From: Butyrivibrio sp. CAG:318
GTDB lineage: Bacteria; Bacillota; Clostridia; Lachnospirales; Lachnospiraceae
DNA length: 38,215 nucleotides
Assembly (NCBI GenBank): GCA_000431815.1
Contig: FR889228.1
Span: forward strand, 412-38,626
Reading direction: 5' to 3'
Below, piece after piece: positions 8,283 through 16,346 of this stretch (position 1 is its first letter; every line of letters begins with the position of its first letter). A model generated the notes under the pieces. It had not been told where the DNA came from and did no database searches. It saw only the letters and a program-made list of their open reading frames with translations. The position numbers and the translations under genes were made by a program.

Positions 8283-10069
8283 TCCGGCACCTCCACCTTC
8301 AGGCACTCCGCCAGTTCCTCCCTGTCGAGTAACGGCATCATGTCCTCAAGCGGCCTGCTTGCCATCTGCCCGTCCTCACGCATATAATTGGTCTGCTTAG
8401 GAAGTATTTTCTGGGTGATGTCGGCATTGTATGTACATACGACCGGACCATCATAATCAAGCACTTCCCTTACCTGTTCCGTAAGATTGGATTCATTGTC
8501 GATGTGCATTCCCTTTATTCCGAATGCCTCGGCTATTTTTTTCATGTCGGGGAGGGTGAGTCCTGACTCCTTGGTGCAGCCGGTAAGCCTTCCGGCAAAA
8601 TTACCGTTCTGAGAGCCGTATATCATGCTGTATCCCTTGTTGTCTGCAATAAATAGCTTAACAGGAAGTCCGTATCTTTTGATGACCTCAAGCTCCTGCA
8701 TATTCATAGCCGAGCTTCCGTCGCCCGTGACACACACAACCCTTCTACCAGATGCCATGGCACTTCCTATGGAAGCCGGAATATCATATCCCATCGCCGC
8801 CAGACCCTTTGTGAGAAATGCCCGCTGCCCTTTCTTGATCTGAAAAGTCTTCATTGCTATATCAACCGTTGTACCGGAACTTGTGAACTGGTATATATCA
8901 TCACCTGTCATTGCATCGGATACCGCCTTTATCAGGTGATAATTGCTTACATATCCGGATTGCGCTTCCTGCTCAGGGATGAATACCGGATATTTGTCAC
9001 AAAGCATTCTGCAATGATCGATCCATGATGAATAATCTTTTTTTCTGACAGTATCTTTATGTGATAACATCGCGGATATGAAATCAGCAACGTTACATAC
9101 TATTTTTAACTGCGGGTGGACACTCTTTTTATTCATTTCATTGACATCTATATCCACCATTACATGATAGGCATTTTTAAGGAAACTTTCGTAATTGTAA
9201 CCGGTGCTTAAAAGATTGAGCCTTGTGCCCAGTGTAAGCACATAATCCGCTGTCTGCTGTATGAAATTGGCCGCACGGTGGCCCACCGAGCCGGGTCTTC
9301 CAAAATAAAGCGGATGATTTTCTTCTATGAGGTCAACACCGTTCCATGATGTCAGAACCGGTATTCCAAGCGTATTGACTAACTCAAGCGCCGCCTTAGT
9401 TGAACCCGAAAGCCTTATGCCGTGTCCGAGAATTATGACAGGTCTTACAGCCCGATTGAGATGTTCAATGGCTGTCATGACATCAGCTTCGCAAAGCGGA
9501 TATGTCTTAAGGTCCGCGCCGTCATATTTCGTTAATGAGTCCGGCTCTACTACAGAGGCCTGAATGTCAAGCGGAACATCTATCCATACCGGTCCCGGTC
9601 TTCCGTTGACCGCTATCGCCGCCGCTTTCTCAAGCTCATATCTGATATCTTCAGGCTCCTTAATGCGTACAGCATATTTGGAGTATGAGGAAGCCATTGA
9701 AATAATGTCAACCTCCTGTATTCCGAACTGTCTTACATGCTGGGTGTCCCTTAAATCGGCGCGCTTGACCTGTCCCGATATAAATATCACCGGAATTGAA
9801 TCCATATATGCCCCCGCAAGTCCTGTCAGGGCATTGGTCGCACCCGGTCCGCTTGTCACGAGGCATACTCCATAGCCTTCGTGGATTCTCGCATAAGCCT
9901 CTGCGGCAATGGACGCACCCTGCTCATGAAGCATGCACACACCTTCAAGTCCGGGATTGCTGCCGAGGGAGTCATTCATATGCATGGCTCCTCCGCCACT
10001 GACATAGAATACTTTGTCAACGCCAAGTCCCGCTATGTAATTCATTATGTAATCTGAAACTTTTATCAT
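8279..10069 (-). CDS. ThDP-dependent acetolactate-synthase-like enzyme (YerE-like candidate)
   Basis: A 596-residue enzyme with the three-domain layout of acetolactate synthases. LHEQGASIAAEAYAR holds the glutamate (E49) that activates the thiamine ring; VTSGPGATNALTGLA follows; near residue 440 the diphosphate motif starts with GDGSSAMNMQELEVI and ends at FIADNKGY. It lacks any regulatory-subunit neighbour and sits in a CDP-sugar operon, so branched-chain amino acid synthesis is unlikely. In Yersinia, the related flavoprotein YerE decarboxylates pyruvate and adds the two-carbon unit to C4 of a CDP-3,6-dideoxy-4-ketohexose, giving a branched sugar. I infer an equivalent step here. The start codon overlaps the aldolase stop (ATGA) with GGGAG just before it, so the two enzymes should be made together. 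This suggests the aldolase supplies the 2-oxo acid donor. Confidence 0.85.
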   Translation of the reverse strand: MIKVSDYIMNYIAGLGVDKVFYVSGGGAMHMNDSLGSNPGLEGVCMLHEQGASIAAEAYARIHEGYGVCLVTSGPGATNALTGLAGAYMDSIPVIFISGQVKRADLRDTQHVRQFGIQEVDIISMASSYSKYAVRIKEPEDIRYELEKAAAIAVNGRPGPVWIDVPLDIQASVVEPDSLTKYDGADLKTYPLCEADVMTAIEHLNRAVRPVIILGHGIRLSGSTKAALELVNTLGIPVLTSWNGVDLIEENHPLYFGRPGSVGHRAANFIQQTADYVLTLGTRLNLLSTGYNYESFLKNAYHVMVDIDVNEMNKKSVHPQLKIVCNVADFISAMLSHKDTVRKKDYSSWIDHCRMLCDKYPVFIPEQEAQSGYVSNYHLIKAVSDAMTGDDIYQFTSSGTTVDIAMKTFQIKKGQRAFLTKGLAAMGYDIPASIGSAMASGRRVVCVTGDGSSAMNMQELEVIKRYGLPVKLFIADNKGYSMIYGSQNGNFAGRLTGCTKESGLTLPDMKKIAEAFGIKGMHIDNESNLTEQVREVLDYDGPVVCTYNADITQKILPKQTNYMREDGQMASRPLEDMMPLLDREELAECLKVEVPD

Positions 10070-11682
10070 CTCTGTCTCCCAAAATAACTTTCCGTAATAA
10101 ATTCAATATTAACCTTGTCTCCAAAGCATTTTACACAGTCATCATACATATCTTTTATCTCATCATTGAGTTCGGAATAGTCGATATCGCCGCTTAATGT
10201 CGGAAGCGAAGGGTCGGCATAACTCTCATTGTAAAGTGTCTTAAATCCGTCAAAGCCTGCGATTGCAATGTCTTTTACTCCGAGCTTTTCAAGCAGACGA
10301 AGCATACAGATTACCGCATTGTCAAAATGCTTCCAGCCTCTCTTTATTGCTCTGTTGAAATTGATTATCAGTTCACCGGCATCCGGCACAGTCTTGACGT
10401 TTGATAATATAATTCTTTTATTCCTGTCAAAAGCCGCCCTGAATGTCTCCCTGGCATAATCATAACGGACAGCATTACTGAAAAACAGATAATCATAATC
10501 ATATCCGGGAAGAATCGCGTTTACGGCAATGGATATCGCATTGTTATCATTTATATAACTGTTTATCATCATGACATTGTCCGACGAGGATTTGCCGGGT
10601 GCAACAAGCACGATTTTCCGGCCTGCGAGAGTGTTTTTAAGCTCGTCAAATGACTCTGCATCGTCCACAAGCCTGCTCTGGTTCTCAACATATTTCTGTT
10701 CAAGCAGGTCATAGTCGTATTTCAATCTGTCGGAAGGATCAAGTGATTCTATTATATTGCGCATATCCTTCGCGCCCGTCCTGTGGTTATTAAGAAGATA
10801 TGCGATATTATTAACGTGGCAGCAATATGTACCCGCTATAAAGTACGGTATCGAGTATCCCCATCTGTAATGCTCCTCAAACTGCACCATGTATGTGTCA
10901 ATTGTGTCAAGTATTATATTAAGATTGTAGTTTTTATTATATTTCTTGTTAAGATATGACGTGATAAGCTCCGTTGTGGCATTGCCGGCTCCGCGCCCCA
11001 TCCCGCACAGGCTTGAATCAATGATCACATCGCGTTCTCTTCCCGCAAAAAAATTAGCAAAGGCAATGCTGTTGGCAAATGCCATCTGCTGATTATTATG
11101 TGAGTGGAATCCAAGCTTTATGCCGTTATCCAGCATTGAATCAAGGCTTTCTGCTATTGACAACAGATCATCCTCATACATTGCCCCGAACGTATCGACT
11201 ATTGATATGCCGACAGGGCGGAATTTATTGACTTCGTCGGCAAGCTCCGAAAGGTCTGACTCACTGTATGCAAGTGTATTGGCTGCCTGAAGATATATAC
11301 TGTAACCCTTGTCACGGATTCTCTCCGCTATGGCTAAAGCCTGTTTTATCCTGCCATGCGGGAAAACAACTCTTACGGCATCGACAGAACTGCCGTCGCA
11401 AGGAGGCAGGACACTGTCATCATAACGATCCCAGTCAATCATAACCACATATGTACATGCCGGATTTTTACCCGACATGTATTTTTTCAGATCATCCGGA
11501 ATGTGGTAAAAAGAAGTTCCGTCTTCATGCGGTTTGTCCTTAAGCCATCCGCACTCCACAATTTCTATTTCGGAATTCTGCAGTTTTCCGATAATTCCGC
11601 GGATTGCCGCTGTCCCGAATCGTGATTCAACAATATATGCGCCGTCCCTGAGCGTACAATCAAGTACCTCTATTTTTCCCAT
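10066..11682 (-). CDS. HMGL-type aldolase with a ~200-residue C-terminal extra domain
   Basis: A 538-residue protein. Residues 1-260 are a DRE-TIM metallolyase domain: VLDCTLRDGAY carries the metal-binding Asp and catalytic Arg, and LGFHSHNNQQMAF supplies the two metal-binding histidines. Relatives include 4-hydroxy-2-oxovalerate aldolase and HMG-CoA lyase. Residues about 335-538 are a second domain, starting GRKIVLVAPGKSSSDNVMM, faintly like the MptE/DUF115 type, which I cannot assign firmly. The family's usual length is about 300-350, so the extension is real. I place the start at 11682: GAGGA lies 8 bases before it, whereas the ATG at 11688 is too close. It overlaps the ThDP gene by 4 bases. 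A likely role is to join pyruvate with an aldehyde into a 4-hydroxy-2-oxo acid, or the reverse, for the branching step. This is inference from family and coupling. Confidence 0.85.
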   Translation of the reverse strand: MGKIEVLDCTLRDGAYIVESRFGTAAIRGIIGKLQNSEIEIVECGWLKDKPHEDGTSFYHIPDDLKKYMSGKNPACTYVVMIDWDRYDDSVLPPCDGSSVDAVRVVFPHGRIKQALAIAERIRDKGYSIYLQAANTLAYSESDLSELADEVNKFRPVGISIVDTFGAMYEDDLLSIAESLDSMLDNGIKLGFHSHNNQQMAFANSIAFANFFAGRERDVIIDSSLCGMGRGAGNATTELITSYLNKKYNKNYNLNIILDTIDTYMVQFEEHYRWGYSIPYFIAGTYCCHVNNIAYLLNNHRTGAKDMRNIIESLDPSDRLKYDYDLLEQKYVENQSRLVDDAESFDELKNTLAGRKIVLVAPGKSSSDNVMMINSYINDNNAISIAVNAILPGYDYDYLFFSNAVRYDYARETFRAAFDRNKRIILSNVKTVPDAGELIINFNRAIKRGWKHFDNAVICMLRLLEKLGVKDIAIAGFDGFKTLYNESYADPSLPTLSGDIDYSELNDEIKDMYDDCVKCFGDKVNIEFITESYFGRQR

Positions 11683-11708
11683 ATACATATTCCTCTGTCT
11701 TTGTAGTA

Positions 11709-13022
11709 TTATTGTACAGCTTCCTTGATCTTCTTAATCATTTCGTCAAGCATAGGGGTTGTCATTCCCGGATATACGCCTACCCAGAAGCTGTTATTCA
11801 TAACGTGATCCGTAACTTCAAGTGTTTCTGCAATTCTGTAATCAACGCCTTCCCTGAACTGTTCAAAACACGGATGTCTGGTTATATTTCCCGCAAAAAG
11901 ATTTCTTGTCTGTATATTGTTATCTTCAAGGAATTTCACTATTTCATTACGGTTTTTACCACTTTCCGGTTTCACTGTAAGAATAAAACCGAACCAGCAA
12001 GGTTCGCTGGATTTTTCTTTTTCCGGCAGAATATAATAATCTTTCATATCATCAAGGCCTGCTCTCAGATAATCCCAGTGCTCCTGTCTTGCTTTTACAA
12101 AACCCGGAAGTTTCTTAAGCTGCGCTGCGCCGATTGCTGCCTGCATGTCCGTTACCTTAAGATTATATCCAAGGTGTGAGTATACGTATTTGTGGTCATA
12201 TCCGGCAGGAAGCGTTCCGAACTGTCCGTCAAATCTGTGTCCGCAAAGATTATCCTGTCCGCCCGTACATACACATTCACGGCCCCAGTCCCTCATGGAT
12301 CTTATTATCTTATGAAGTAACGGATTAGATGAATATACCGCTCCGCCTTCGCCCATAGTCATCTGATGTGCCGGGTAGAAACTTGATGTTCCGATATCGC
12401 CTATCGTACCTGTCTTATATGTTACACCGTCCAGTTCATATGTTCCGCCAAGTCCGTCACAGTTATCTTCTATGAGCCACAGATTATGACTGTCGCAGAA
12501 CTCCTTGGCCGCCTTAAGATTAAAGGGATTGCCAAGGCTGTGAGCTATAAATACGGCTTTGGTCTTATTAGAATATGCTTTTTCGAGCATTGACATATCC
12601 ATATTGTATGAAGGTATATCTATATCAACAAATACGGGAACCGCACCGACCTGCATTATCGGCGCTACCGTTGTAGGAAATGCCGCAGCCACGGTTATTA
12701 TCTCATCACCGCGTCTTAACTGTCTGTCACCGAGTAACGGTGATGTGAGTGCGGCGATTGCGAGAAGGTTGGCTGATGAGCCCGAATTTACCAATGATAC
12801 ATATGGAACATCAAGGTATTCTGCCAGGCCTGTTTCAAATTCCTTTGTAAATCTTCCGGCGGTAAGCCAGAATTCCAGTGAAGAATCCACAAGATTTACC
12901 AGTTCTTCATCATCATATACCCTTCCGGCATAATTGATTCTGTCGCCCTCCTTGTATTCAGGCTTAATGTGATTTTCTTTATAATATTGACGGACCATGT
13001 CCAAGATAGTATTTTTATCCAT
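11709..13022 (-). CDS. rfbH: RfbH/E1-type CDP-4-keto-sugar 3-dehydratase (PMP and [2Fe-2S])
   Basis: A 437-residue aspartate-aminotransferase-fold enzyme. The hallmark of this clade is a histidine in place of the PLP lysine, and it is visible in SFYPAHQMTMGEGG (H219). Thus the cofactor stays as PMP and the enzyme dehydrates instead of transaminating. The [2Fe-2S] ligands are C188 (EDNCDG), C250, C252 and C260 (CVCTGGQDNLC). The last three match the CX1CX7C part of the known E1 motif; the first gap is 61 residues against 57 in Yersinia, with the four extra residues lying before H219. Known E1 enzymes remove the C3 hydroxyl of CDP-4-keto-6-deoxyglucose. A partner reductase (E3, DdhD/RfbI) is needed in that pathway and is not in this window. 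It lies 24 bases after the dehydrogenase gene and 26 before the aldolase. Confidence 0.93.
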   Translation of the reverse strand: MDKNTILDMVRQYYKENHIKPEYKEGDRINYAGRVYDDEELVNLVDSSLEFWLTAGRFTKEFETGLAEYLDVPYVSLVNSGSSANLLAIAALTSPLLGDRQLRRGDEIITVAAAFPTTVAPIMQVGAVPVFVDIDIPSYNMDMSMLEKAYSNKTKAVFIAHSLGNPFNLKAAKEFCDSHNLWLIEDNCDGLGGTYELDGVTYKTGTIGDIGTSSFYPAHQMTMGEGGAVYSSNPLLHKIIRSMRDWGRECVCTGGQDNLCGHRFDGQFGTLPAGYDHKYVYSHLGYNLKVTDMQAAIGAAQLKKLPGFVKARQEHWDYLRAGLDDMKDYYILPEKEKSSEPCWFGFILTVKPESGKNRNEIVKFLEDNNIQTRNLFAGNITRHPCFEQFREGVDYRIAETLEVTDHVMNNSFWVGVYPGMTTPMLDEMIKKIKEAVQ

Positions 13023-13046
13023 CGTGTCATCCTTATCTTTCCTTCA

Positions 13047-14288
13047 TTACAGCATATATCTGCAATCAATTATTTTCTTGTTTCCGTACGACGGAACTTT
13101 CCTAAATTCTTCCCACGCTGTCACAATTGCCGCAACATCGCATTTATCATATACCGCTCTTGCCGAATCAAGGAAATTAATCATGATATCAGGATATCTT
13201 TTCTTAAATTCGCTCATCGCTTCCGGATCGTATGCGTATATTGTATTATACCCAAGTCCTGTTAACTCCCTGATAATTCTTGCTGCTGCAGTGTCTCTTA
13301 CATCATCAGAATCCGGTTTGAATGAAAGTCCGAGGATTCCTATGGCAGCATCCTTATCAAGACCCCTGATTATAATCTTTGCTATATCTGCTGCCCTGTT
13401 ATTGTTAACATCTATTACATTTTTGAGAATTAAAGGCTCATATCCTTTGGCACATGACTGTGAATATAATGCACATGTATCTTTCGGCAGGCAGTATCCG
13501 CCGTATCCGCAGCCCGGATATACATAAGAAGTCATATTGCAACCGTCCCAGCGCTTGTCCATATGGAGTATCCTGAATGCGTCGGCAACATCTATTCCGC
13601 CTATCGTATCGGCGACCTGCGCCATCTCGTTGGAATAACTTATCATCGTCGCCAGCAATGTATTTGAAAGATATTTTATAAATTCACCTGTGGACTGCGT
13701 AACGCATTTAATAGGGATATTCATCGGTTCATAAAGAGCTGTGAGCATCTTTCTTGACCTGTCATCACTGCAGCCGAGAACTATTCTGTCCGCACCGGTA
13801 AAATCGTCCCAACAGTGTCCTTCACGAAGAAATTCGGGATTGTTGGCAACACCTATATGATCAACATCATATCCTTTAGAGCGCACATATGGCTCTATTT
13901 TCTCCGCTGTTGTTGACGGCGGAATCGTTGACTTGGTCACGAGCACCCTGAATTTGCCGTCATTTATTGATGCGAGGGTCTCGTCTATTGCGCCGAACAG
14001 ATATGTAAGATCGGCACTTCCGTCCTTACCGTAAGGAGTTCCTACACAATAATAAATGTATTCGCTGTTTGCCACAGCATAATCCACATCATCCGTTATA
14101 TGGAAATTATTGCCAAGGTGTTTATTAAGAACCTCTTCCATTCCCGGCTCCATAAACGGAAGTTTTCCGTTTCGTAATGTCTTTTTACGTTCTTCATCAA
14201 CATCGAGTCCGTAAACTTCATATCCGAGATGCGCAAATCCAAGTGCTGTCGTAAGTCCGACAAATCCAAGTCCGAATACTGTTACCAT
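13047..14288 (-). CDS. UDP-glucose/GDP-mannose dehydrogenase family 6-dehydrogenase
   Basis: A 413-residue NAD-dependent, four-electron nucleotide-sugar dehydrogenase. The N-terminal Rossmann domain starts VTVFGLGFVGLTTALG. ANNPEFLREG near residue 150 contains the conserved glutamate. The catalytic cysteine is C266 in GCGYGGYCLPKD. The C-terminal nucleotide-binding domain has GILGLSFKPDSDDVRDT. Family members oxidise C6 of UDP-glucose, GDP-mannose or UDP-HexNAc to the uronate. The nucleotide is not decided by these motifs. Since it sits between a CDP-glucose decarboxylase candidate and RfbH in the same operon, CDP-glucose is a reasonable substrate here, giving CDP-glucuronate; UDP-glucose is the conservative alternative. 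Its ATG overlaps the stop of the upstream decarboxylase by 7 bases, with GGAGG about 10 bases before it. Confidence 0.9.
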   Translation of the reverse strand: MVTVFGLGFVGLTTALGFAHLGYEVYGLDVDEERKKTLRNGKLPFMEPGMEEVLNKHLGNNFHITDDVDYAVANSEYIYYCVGTPYGKDGSADLTYLFGAIDETLASINDGKFRVLVTKSTIPPSTTAEKIEPYVRSKGYDVDHIGVANNPEFLREGHCWDDFTGADRIVLGCSDDRSRKMLTALYEPMNIPIKCVTQSTGEFIKYLSNTLLATMISYSNEMAQVADTIGGIDVADAFRILHMDKRWDGCNMTSYVYPGCGYGGYCLPKDTCALYSQSCAKGYEPLILKNVIDVNNNRAADIAKIIIRGLDKDAAIGILGLSFKPDSDDVRDTAAARIIRELTGLGYNTIYAYDPEAMSEFKKRYPDIMINFLDSARAVYDKCDVAAIVTAWEEFRKVPSYGNKKIIDCRYML

Positions 14289-15376
14289 ACCAGATTATCC
14301 TCCGTGCTTTCCTTAATAAATTGAAGAAATCTTTCCACGCCCTCTTCAACATATATGCGAGGGTTATAATTAAGCATTGTCCTTGCCTTGGTAATATCCG
14401 GGCATCTTCTCTGTGGGTTGTTGGTAAGATACTCTTTATCCTCCGATACCGCATATGCAACCTTTCCCGAATAGCCGAATATTCCGGCGCCTTTTTCGCT
14501 GTATATCTCAGCAAGCCTTGAGACAGTAATCTCCGGTTTCTCTATTCCGATATTAAAATAATCGTATTTTCCATAAAGCATTATCTTAAGATATCCCGCT
14601 ATTGCGTCTGCAATATAGCAAAACGTACGGCTCGGTGAACCGTTGGAAAGAATCGTTATATCATTGCCTTCAATCACATTCTTGGCAAAATCCGCCGGCA
14701 CTCTTTTATCGTTAATCTTCATGCCCGGTCCGTAATTGTTAAACGGTCTTACAACGCCAATCGGCATATTGTACTGTCCCGCCCAGAGCATGCACATAGT
14801 TTCTCCAAAACGCTTTGACTCGTCATAGCAAGCCCTCGGTCCGGTAGCACATACGTTACCGTTATAGCTTTCCGGTGTCGGAACAGCTTCCGGTGCCGGA
14901 TCTCCGTACAATTCGCTTGACGAATAGAACAAAAAGCCCTTGATGTTTCTTTCTTTGTAATAATCAAGCAGCTTTCTTAAGCCCCAGATATTGGCATCCA
15001 AAGTTTCTATCGGGTACTTTCTGTAAAACATCGGTGAGGCAATCGATGCCATATGTATTATGTAATCGGCACTTTTGGCCTCCGCAATGTCCTCTATATT
15101 ATCTTTAATGATATCAAACTTCTTAACAATGAAATGCTCATCCGCTGCCATTTCATCTATCCACTTCGGATATCCAAGCATAAAATTATCAAGGCATATT
15201 ACCTTTGTAAGATTAAGTTTCAGTCTGAAGTGATAAAAGAAATGCACAAAATAAAATCCTAAGAATCCTGCACATCCCGTAATCAATATAGATGAGCCCT
15301 GAAGTCTTGCAATCTCTTCTTTGCTCAAGCTCTCATAAGTATATTCCAAATCTTTTTCTAATTGTGGTGTAATCAT
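14282..15376 (-). CDS. UXS/ArnA-like SDR: nucleotide-glucuronate decarboxylase candidate
   Basis: A 364-residue extended short-chain dehydrogenase. A 28-residue N-terminal extension precedes ILITGCAGFLGFYFV. The active-site regions match UDP-glucuronate decarboxylases (UXS) better than 4,6-dehydratases: HMASIASPMFYRKYPIET, SSSELYGDP (S154, E155), ATGPRACYDESKRFGET (Y184, K188) and SPSRTFCYIAD (R250, at the arginine position important for decarboxylation in UXS and ArnA). Such enzymes oxidise C4, lose C6 as CO2 to give a 4-keto pentose, and either reduce it to the xylose (UXS) or release it (ArnA). It follows RfbF by 12 bases, the place normally held by CDP-glucose 4,6-dehydratase. With the adjacent 6-dehydrogenase it could make a CDP-4-keto-pentose for RfbH. 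CDP specificity is inferred. Start has AGGAG 9 bases upstream. Confidence 0.85.
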   Translation of the reverse strand: MITPQLEKDLEYTYESLSKEEIARLQGSSILITGCAGFLGFYFVHFFYHFRLKLNLTKVICLDNFMLGYPKWIDEMAADEHFIVKKFDIIKDNIEDIAEAKSADYIIHMASIASPMFYRKYPIETLDANIWGLRKLLDYYKERNIKGFLFYSSSELYGDPAPEAVPTPESYNGNVCATGPRACYDESKRFGETMCMLWAGQYNMPIGVVRPFNNYGPGMKINDKRVPADFAKNVIEGNDITILSNGSPSRTFCYIADAIAGYLKIMLYGKYDYFNIGIEKPEITVSRLAEIYSEKGAGIFGYSGKVAYAVSEDKEYLTNNPQRRCPDITKARTMLNYNPRIYVEEGVERFLQFIKESTEDNLVW

Positions 15377-15388
15377 AAGTAACTTCTC

Positions 15389-16165
15389 CTATTCCCAATT
15401 TTTCCATTCGGCATGTCCGGTATTCCACATGTAATCAAGTGCTTCCTTGTCACGCAATGTATCCATACATTTCCAGAATCCCTCATGTTTGTATGCCGCA
15501 AGTTCTCCGTCTGCCGCGAGACGTTCAAGCGGTTCTCTTTCAAAAAATGTGGCATCACCGTCAATATAATCGATAACTGCAGGTTCAAGTACCATGAAAC
15601 CGCCATTTATCCATCCGCCGTCTTCCTTAGCCTTCTCCGTAAATTTTCTTACCGAATCACCTGAGTCTATATCAAGCACGCCGAATCTTCCGCCCGGCTG
15701 GATTGCCGTCAATGTAGCTAACTTACCGTGTTCATGGTGAAATTTAACAAGCTCATCTATATTGACGTTGGATACTCCATCTCCGTACGTCATCATAAAT
15801 GTATCGTCTCCGATATATTTGCGCACACGTTTAAGACGTCCGCCCGTCATGGTGTTGAGTCCGGTATCAACAACCGTCACTTTCCATGGTTCGGCGACGT
15901 TATTATGTATAATCATTTCATTATTGTTGGAGAAATCGAATGTGACGTCACTTCTGTGGAGATAATAATCAGCAAAATATTCCTTTATCACATATCCTTT
16001 GTACCCACAGCAGATAATAAACTCATCATACCCGAATGATGAATAATATTTCATAATATGCCATAGAATCGGTGCTCCGCCAATCTCAATCATCGGTTTC
16101 GGTCTGAGATGGCTCTCCTCACTTATTCTTGTTCCAAGGCCTCCAGCCAGAATCACTACTTTCAT
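15389..16165 (-). CDS. rfbF: Glucose-1-phosphate cytidylyltransferase
   Basis: A 258-residue nucleotidyltransferase. It condenses CTP and glucose-1-phosphate into CDP-glucose, the entry to CDP-deoxysugars. MKVVILAGGLGTRISEES is the nucleotide loop, LRPKPMIEIGG the next motif, and MMTYGDGVSNVN the metal-binding Asp region; FWKCMDTLRDKEAL near the C-terminus is characteristic of RfbF. I start it at 16165, where GGAG is 6 bases upstream; the ATG at 16177 adds four residues but has no ribosome binding site. It is the first gene of the glycan operon, behind an extended -10 promoter at 16211-16216. Its presence is the firmest evidence that the operon's sugar is CDP-linked. Confidence 0.95.
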   Translation of the reverse strand: MKVVILAGGLGTRISEESHLRPKPMIEIGGAPILWHIMKYYSSFGYDEFIICCGYKGYVIKEYFADYYLHRSDVTFDFSNNNEMIIHNNVAEPWKVTVVDTGLNTMTGGRLKRVRKYIGDDTFMMTYGDGVSNVNIDELVKFHHEHGKLATLTAIQPGGRFGVLDIDSGDSVRKFTEKAKEDGGWINGGFMVLEPAVIDYIDGDATFFEREPLERLAADGELAAYKHEGFWKCMDTLRDKEALDYMWNTGHAEWKNWE

Positions 16166-16210
16166 AACAGACTCCATTCTGTTTTATTTAATAAATGTTA
16201 TATCGGCAGT

Positions 16211-16216
16211 ATTATA
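16211..16216 (-). promoter_or_regulatory. Extended -10 promoter of the glycan operon
   Basis: On the minus strand TGGTATAAT forms an extended -10 (TGn before a perfect TATAAT). No good -35 stands 17 bases upstream, which fits an extended -10 promoter. It would start transcripts about 40 bases before rfbF. It is the only clear promoter I see for the operon down to the left edge, although the IS110 scar may add or break transcription. Confidence 0.5.
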
Positions 16217-16259
16217 CCATATGTTAACCACCTTCCGCCACTGTTTTTGTTTTCCCCAC

Positions 16260-16288
16260 TTGTCAAATAACTGCCGCCGTAGTACAAT
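16260..16288 (+). promoter_or_regulatory. Sigma-A-type promoter for the regulator-ABC cassette
   Basis: TTGTCA at 16260-16265 and TACAAT at 16283-16288, exactly 17 bases apart, 58 bases before the first gene of the plus-strand cassette. It is divergent to the glycan operon promoter and about 45 bases from it, so a regulator binding between them could affect both. Confidence 0.5.
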
Positions 16289-16346
16289 ATCCACACAGGT
16301 TTTCTGAAACAAAGGGATACTCCCTGAAGTCAAGAAAGGATTTATT

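Noticed and set aside
8279..10069. Biosynthetic acetolactate synthase (ilvB)
   Set aside because: No regulatory subunit or ilv gene is nearby and it is coupled to sugar genes; the family resemblance alone is not enough.
14282..15376. Call as CDP-glucose 4,6-dehydratase (rfbG/ddhB) from its place after rfbF
   Set aside because: The active-site regions, notably GPRACYDESKR and SELYGDP, match UDP-glucuronate decarboxylase-type enzymes, and the N-terminus does not look like RfbG.
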